NCBI GenBank assembly: GCA_036736205.1
Contig: DAINMX010000039.1
Span: forward strand, 1-37,070
From: XYA12-FULL-58-9 sp001798605
GTDB lineage: Bacteria > Myxococcota > XYA12-FULL-58-9
DNA: 37,070 nt
Direction: 5' to 3'
Within the stretch, counting starts at the first letter, position 1, and the number at the start of each line of letters is the position of its first letter. The notes below the pieces were generated by a model. It was not told the DNA's origin, did not search any database, and saw nothing but the letters and a program-made list of their open reading frames with translations. A program made the position numbers and the translations under genes. Of this stretch, positions 33,251 through 37,070 are shown one piece after another.

Positions 33251-33558
33251 ACCGTTCACTCACCACCCGTCCCAGTGTTGTCGCCGGCTTGGTACGGGCC
33301 CTCTGCACTTGCTGCGCGGAGCGCCAAGAGCTCGTCGCACACCCCGAGCTCGATGCCACGCGCTTGGTGTGTCGCGAAAGCGGTAGGACCTACCTCGACC
33401 GTGGAGACGGCCTCTACGAACAAGATGGCAACCAGATTGTCGGAACCGTCGCGCGGCAGTCGAGTCCGTCCCAACCAGAGGTCCTCAGCGACCGTCCAGC
33501 TCGCACCGGTCCCAAGGCGCGCATTGCCCTCGAGCGTGCGACCTTCGCAGCAGGCTGA
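33247..33558 (+). CDS. Small CxCC zinc-module protein
   Basis: 103 residues. The first half reads LVRALCTCCAERQELVAHPE, then RLVCRESGRTYLDRGDGLYE, the same CxCC ... CxxS ... G-aromatic module seen twice in the preceding protein. Only three cysteines and few histidines are present, so metal coordination by one chain is uncertain; dimerisation or pairing with the neighbour is possible. The second half is Pro-, Ser- and Arg-rich and likely disordered, ending FAAG, without the diglycine end of a ubiquitin-like modifier. Its ATG overlaps the upstream stop (ATGA). An 80-bp spacer with its own ribosome site follows before the E2. Confidence 0.7.
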   Translation: MNRSLTTRPSVVAGLVRALCTCCAERQELVAHPELDATRLVCRESGRTYLDRGDGLYEQDGNQIVGTVARQSSPSQPEVLSDRPARTGPKARIALERATFAAG

Positions 33559-33638
33559 ATCGTAAAGAAGGGGACGACGACCAGAGCACCGAGCCAGTCA
33601 ACAGACACCTCCACAGGAGTTAACAACAGGAGCGCGTC

Positions 33639-34331
33639 ATGACAGTTGAGTTGATGCAGCGTTTTCCCATCCGCACCGACGAAGGCATGAGCCACCGGAC
33701 CTGGTGTGTTGATGTCGATGCCGCCCATCGTGTGGGCCAGTTGGAGCCCAAGCGGCTGCGCCGAGAGATATCCGAGATGGGGGAACACTTCCCCCATTGG
33801 ATCCTCACCGTCGCCAAGGGCAACACGACGTTACGTTGTGTTAAGTGCCAGGGCATGTTGGTGTTCGATCGAGGTGTGCGTTGTGTGTCGTGTGACGCGG
33901 TCGACGAACGTCGGGGCGGAATGCGGATAGGCTTCTTCGGCCTGATGCCGCCCGTGGGCATCGACAGCCTAGACCGCATCAAGAAGGGTTTGCAGCAAGG
34001 GACTCCCAAGCAACATCTGGTAGGCCATCGCGATGGGCTCGGAACCTTCTTGCTGGTACCTTTGCTCGTCACCTTCCCTGCGGACTATCCGCAACAACCG
34101 GTGGTCGTGTCCTATTTGCCAGGCATCTTCGAAATACCCGGCATGCCCAGGCCCACACCGAGTCACGATACCCATCTGCTTTCCGAAGGAACGATGTGCT
34201 TGTTCGCGTCGGGACAATGGCAAAGTGCCATGACTTGTCGCGAGGTCCTGCAGCAGAGGGCCTACGCCCACGTGATCAAGCTGCTCAGGTTTGGCAATGG
34301 CAAGCGTGACGCCTTCGCGGTGGTGAGTTGA
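33639..34331 (+). CDS. E2-like (UBC-fold) ubiquitin-conjugating enzyme homologue with zinc ribbon
   Basis: 230 residues. An amino-terminal zinc ribbon (LRCVKCQGM and VRCVSCD; C67, C70, C82, C85) precedes an E2 fold from about 110. Diagnostic parts: LLVTFPADYPQQPVVVSYLP (the E2 beta-strand and proline turn), then HLLSEGTMCLFASGQW with the likely catalytic cysteine at 187 and upstream His 179, and a carboxy-terminal helix (CREVLQQRAYAHVIKLLRF). The spacing matches bacterial E2-like proteins found with E1 and JAB genes. AGGAG lies 8 bases before the ATG. JAB-E1 starts 2 bp after its stop. The amino-terminal zinc ribbon is not usual in E2s as I know them. Confidence 0.83.
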   Translation: MTVELMQRFPIRTDEGMSHRTWCVDVDAAHRVGQLEPKRLRREISEMGEHFPHWILTVAKGNTTLRCVKCQGMLVFDRGVRCVSCDAVDERRGGMRIGFFGLMPPVGIDSLDRIKKGLQQGTPKQHLVGHRDGLGTFLLVPLLVTFPADYPQQPVVVSYLPGIFEIPGMPRPTPSHDTHLLSEGTMCLFASGQWQSAMTCREVLQQRAYAHVIKLLRFGNGKRDAFAVVS

Positions 34332-34333
34332 AC

Positions 34334-36718
34334 ATGGTTACCAAAATCAAAGTCAGCGCCTCCTGTTGGCAAACCATTTGCGATGAATTCGACCGCGTCG
34401 CACCGCGGGAGGGTATCCTTGTGCCCTTGGTTGCACTCGACCTTGCCGACAGCGATCACAACCCGTGCTCCAACATCTCCCTAGAGGACATCGCCGAGGT
34501 GGTGATCGCCGACGTGGTCTTGATCCCCAGTGATCGACAGCGAAACCAGCTGGCGCGAGTGAGTGTGCTCGGTGACACCGATGACCTCGTTGGGCAACGC
34601 ATCGAAGAATCGGTGCAACGTCACCCGCGTTTGCGCGCCTGCGCCCATTTGCATTCCCATCCGTTTGCCCGGGGTTCGACCTGGCCTTCCCGGGGATCTC
34701 GTTGCGACTACGATGGCCACATGCTGCCCCTGCTATTCGACAATCGCGGTGCTGGCCTCGACACCAGCTTCAGCTTCATTGCCTGTCGCAAGAGTGCAGG
34801 TCGCGATGACACAAACGACGAAAGCGGCAGGTGGAAGCTGCAATGTTTCGCCCTCGATGGGCGCGCCCGGATCGTTGATCTTGGATTTGCTGAAGTGGTT
34901 CCTGACGCCGCAGTCGAAGTGGTGGCGGCCCTGCATCCGCCCCTGCATGCCTCGACGGTAGCGCGCACTTGGTTTCGCCATTGGCGGCGACGGCAAAGAA
35001 CCCAAGGACGACGGGTGAAGGTCGAACCGTTGTTTGATGGGTGGCTAAGGGCGATCGCCCAACGCCATGGGCAGCCTACGTCGGTGGTCCTGCTTCCCAA
35101 CGACTTGCCCACGCGTCGCAGTCAGTTCTTTGTTGTCGAAGGAGGTCAAAGTAGGGAAGTCTTCCCCCCCGACGTGCCAGCGTGGCAATCAAACCTGAGC
35201 TCTTCGACAACAAAGCGGCAAACCGCAGCTTTGCGGAACGAGTATTTTGCTCGGGTCGAGCCGTTGTTGGGCAAGGGCCTGTCGCGGTTTGTCGTGGCCT
35301 TAGACAACGTAAGTCTTACGTCACGAATTGTGGAACTCTTGGTCGGCTGTCGACTGGAGAAGCTCATCATCAATGACGTCGAGGGAACGCCTGCATGGCC
35401 GATGGAGTCGAATCGCTGTTGTGCTGCTGATGCCGATGAGTCTGCAGCCGCGGCGCTCCTGCGACACCAGCTTTGGAAGAATCCTTACGCCCACATCGAA
35501 TACCTACCGTTTGGCAAAGCAGACGTAACCATCGATGGTCGACTTGCCACAGTCAGCGAAGCGCCACACATTGAATGGGATGCCAGTCAACGGCGAGTGA
35601 CTCTCGTTGTCGCCGACGGCGACCTCTTTGCCTTTCGCGATCTTTCCTACACGATTGCCCGAGATCTCCGGGATATCCTGCTGCAAAAACGGCCGTGGCC
35701 GATCTCTCATACCTGGATTGGCTGCGAGAAGTGGCCCTTCCTCCAGACGCGCAAACAGGTGGGGCAAATCCGCCGCGAACCGTTTACCCCGCTGGTCCTC
35801 GAGAGCAAACACATCATGGTGGTTGGTTGTGGCAGTGTCGGCAGCGAGGCCATCCGATTGCTCGCTGGACGCGGCGCTCGGTGGACACTCGTGGACAACG
35901 GCAAGGTGAGCGTCTTCAATCTCCTGCGTCAGTGGTTCGGCTTTGACGATGTCGGGCAAGTGAAAGTCGATGTGCTCACCCATCGTTTGGCACCTGAGCC
36001 TGTGCGGGCAGTGCCGTGCGCTTACTCTGCCAAAGACATTGGTGAGTTCGCAGAGCTCGTCGATGACGACCCGCCGGATGCGGTGTTTCTTTGTACAGGC
36101 ACCGATGACGATGCGGGCATGGCAGAGGTGCTGTGGAGTAGGGGCATACCGCATCTCGCGGCCTACGCCTATCCGCAGGCGCGGTTCTTTGAAATCAACA
36201 CCATAATTCCCGACGAGGAAACGCCGTGTTTGCATTGTTTGCGTGGCAACTTGTTTCGCGGTGCACCCAGCGCACCTCGGATGACCTCCGAGGTGGAGCG
36301 GTTTCTATATCGAGACCTTGCTGTCCCCGAGCGTGCCGAGGAGCGCCGAGAGGCATACACCAATCTCGTTGCCGAACCCGCATCACCCATTGAGACGGGT
36401 CGTATCGCCGAGGTTCTGGCACGCTGTGCGCTGCAGGCCCTCGCTCCGGCGAACATGCGCGAGCGTTGGTTTGAGCGAATGCTCAGTGCGAAGACCACCT
36501 GCCTTCTCGGCGGCAATGTCGTCGACATCCATGGTGGCGAAGCGGCCTACGGCATTTCTGAGCCCGGACAGGTGATCCGACTCGGTCTCGAAGACATCAT
36601 GGGCGCAGCAGAATCTATTGAATGTCAGAGCTGCGGCAGGCAGCTCGAAGTGCATGTCGACATTTCACTGCCCACTGCGGCGGATGATGACGACATGAAC
36701 CGAGCCCTGTTGGGGTGA
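34334..36718 (+). CDS. JAB peptidase-E1-like activating enzyme fusion
   Basis: 794 residues. A JAB/JAMM domain is at about 1-190: HLHSHPFARGSTWPSRGSRC followed by D125, with H107, H109 and D125 as metal ligands and five extra residues in the motif, and a possible catalytic Glu 26. Then FARVEPLLGKGLSRFVVALD to RLEKLIINDVEG (about 305-395) resembles a ThiF/E1 Rossmann fold without the GxGxxG loop, hence probably inactive. The active domain (about 480-640) has MVVGCGSVGSEAIRLL, TLVDNGKVSVFNLLRQWFGF and GQVKVDVL. Cysteines CLHC (632, 635) and CQSC (764, 767) match the MoeB/ThiF structural zinc site. Expected role: adenylate a ubiquitin-like tail and trim or remove it by JAB. Confidence 0.85.
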   Translation: MVTKIKVSASCWQTICDEFDRVAPREGILVPLVALDLADSDHNPCSNISLEDIAEVVIADVVLIPSDRQRNQLARVSVLGDTDDLVGQRIEESVQRHPRLRACAHLHSHPFARGSTWPSRGSRCDYDGHMLPLLFDNRGAGLDTSFSFIACRKSAGRDDTNDESGRWKLQCFALDGRARIVDLGFAEVVPDAAVEVVAALHPPLHASTVARTWFRHWRRRQRTQGRRVKVEPLFDGWLRAIAQRHGQPTSVVLLPNDLPTRRSQFFVVEGGQSREVFPPDVPAWQSNLSSSTTKRQTAALRNEYFARVEPLLGKGLSRFVVALDNVSLTSRIVELLVGCRLEKLIINDVEGTPAWPMESNRCCAADADESAAAALLRHQLWKNPYAHIEYLPFGKADVTIDGRLATVSEAPHIEWDASQRRVTLVVADGDLFAFRDLSYTIARDLRDILLQKRPWPISHTWIGCEKWPFLQTRKQVGQIRREPFTPLVLESKHIMVVGCGSVGSEAIRLLAGRGARWTLVDNGKVSVFNLLRQWFGFDDVGQVKVDVLTHRLAPEPVRAVPCAYSAKDIGEFAELVDDDPPDAVFLCTGTDDDAGMAEVLWSRGIPHLAAYAYPQARFFEINTIIPDEETPCLHCLRGNLFRGAPSAPRMTSEVERFLYRDLAVPERAEERREAYTNLVAEPASPIETGRIAEVLARCALQALAPANMRERWFERMLSAKTTCLLGGNVVDIHGGEAAYGISEPGQVIRLGLEDIMGAAESIECQSCGRQLEVHVDISLPTAADDDDMNRALLG

Positions 36719-36774
36719 ACAGCAAACCTTCCGCAGATTTCTTCACCTCAAGCAAGTGTGCTATTGTGAACACG

Positions 36775-37070
36775 ATGAAGACATTGCCCCTCGTGGTTCT
36801 GTTGGTTGTTGGTGCAAGCACGGCTCGCGTTGATGCTCCACGCAAATCCACATTGGGAGGTGGTGCCGTGGTGTTGCCCGCACGAGCACAGTCCATGGTC
36901 GGGCCATCTGTGGTGGCCGGGTACAATCTCAGCTCAAACATTGGTCTCGACGTATCGGGATCGCCATTGGCCACTTTGACCCGGCCGGTTGAGGTCGCTT
37001 GGGCTTTTTCTCTCGGATGGCGTGAGCGAAGACATTCGAGAATGTTCTCGTCGAGGCCCGAAATGTTTTG
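36775..37070 (+). CDS. Secreted protein, 3' end cut by the window edge
   Basis: An open frame from ATG 36775 to the last base (98 codons, no stop). MKTLPLVVLLVVGASTARVD is a signal peptide, with cleavage probably after STA or further on. The mature start is Gly- and Ala-rich (KSTLGGGAVVLPARAQS), then VVAGYNLSSNIGLDVSG suggests a beta-strand-rich outer-membrane or periplasmic protein. A GTG at 36766 is in frame. No clear ribosome site precedes it. It lies 56 bp after the E1 stop, but its sequence gives no link to operon B. Not assignable to a family from what is visible. Confidence 0.5.
   Translation, partial: MKTLPLVVLLVVGASTARVDAPRKSTLGGGAVVLPARAQSMVGPSVVAGYNLSSNIGLDVSGSPLATLTRPVEVAWAFSLGWRERRHSRMFSSRPEMF

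Noticed and set aside
1..37070. tRNA, rRNA or riboswitch genes
   Set aside because: I saw no cloverleaf, rRNA or known riboswitch core; this was by eye and a covariance search would be needed to exclude small RNAs.

Overview
The window is a scaffold piece from a bacterium, with three 100-base N gaps, and looks metagenomic. I see no rRNA, tRNA or marker gene that fixes the taxon. The moderately high GC, many signal-peptide lipoproteins (one Cys-rich), large PAS-containing hybrid kinases, a kai operon without kaiA, and DUF6600, YtxH and GlsB-type stress proteins fit a deltaproteobacterial lineage such as Myxococcota, Bradymonadota or relatives. That placement is inference.

Left part (1-16.4 kb): stress and signalling genes mixed with mobile-element debris. 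There are two copies of a module made of an NhaR-type LysR regulator facing an HPF/RaiA-type ribosome hibernation factor, with overlapping 3' ends. Both copies have the same kind of upstream leader (115-196 and 12729-12810). In copy 2 a PTS Enzyme I gene lies between leader and regulator; in copy 1 it is absent. Between the copies lie a translationally coupled kaiC-kaiB-histidine kinase operon (minus strand), remnants of IS1380 and REP-associated (Y1) transposases, a NarL-type response regulator, lipoproteins, a DUF6600 protein, a YtxH protein and a frameshifted Ig-like gene.

Middle (16.5-20.6 kb): a PAS-rich hybrid histidine kinase converges on, and overlaps by 17 bp, an unusually long adenosine deaminase.

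Right part (20.8-36.7 kb): two compact plus-strand operons that I consider the most interesting content. Operon A (20.8-27.7 kb) encodes a TPR/outer-membrane beta-barrel protein, a PqqD-like protein, an ATP-grasp ligase, a DapDC-like PLP decarboxylase, a urea-transporter/M23-peptidase fusion, and a TPR protein whose signal peptide contains an 18-bp tandem repeat. Its layout suggests synthesis of an amino-acid-derived conjugate linked to transport and envelope processing; I know of no named system with this gene set. A bifunctional EAL/GGDEF protein follows. Operon B (29.7-36.7 kb) looks like a bacterial ubiquitin-like conjugation system: a metallo-beta-lactamase protein with two cyclic-nucleotide-binding domains, an FN3/zinc-module protein, a small zinc-module protein, an E2-like protein with an amino-terminal zinc ribbon, and a JAB-E1 fusion that appears to carry both an inactive and an active adenylation domain. 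A sigma-54-like promoter precedes it. No ubiquitin-like substrate is evident. The window ends inside a new secreted-protein gene.
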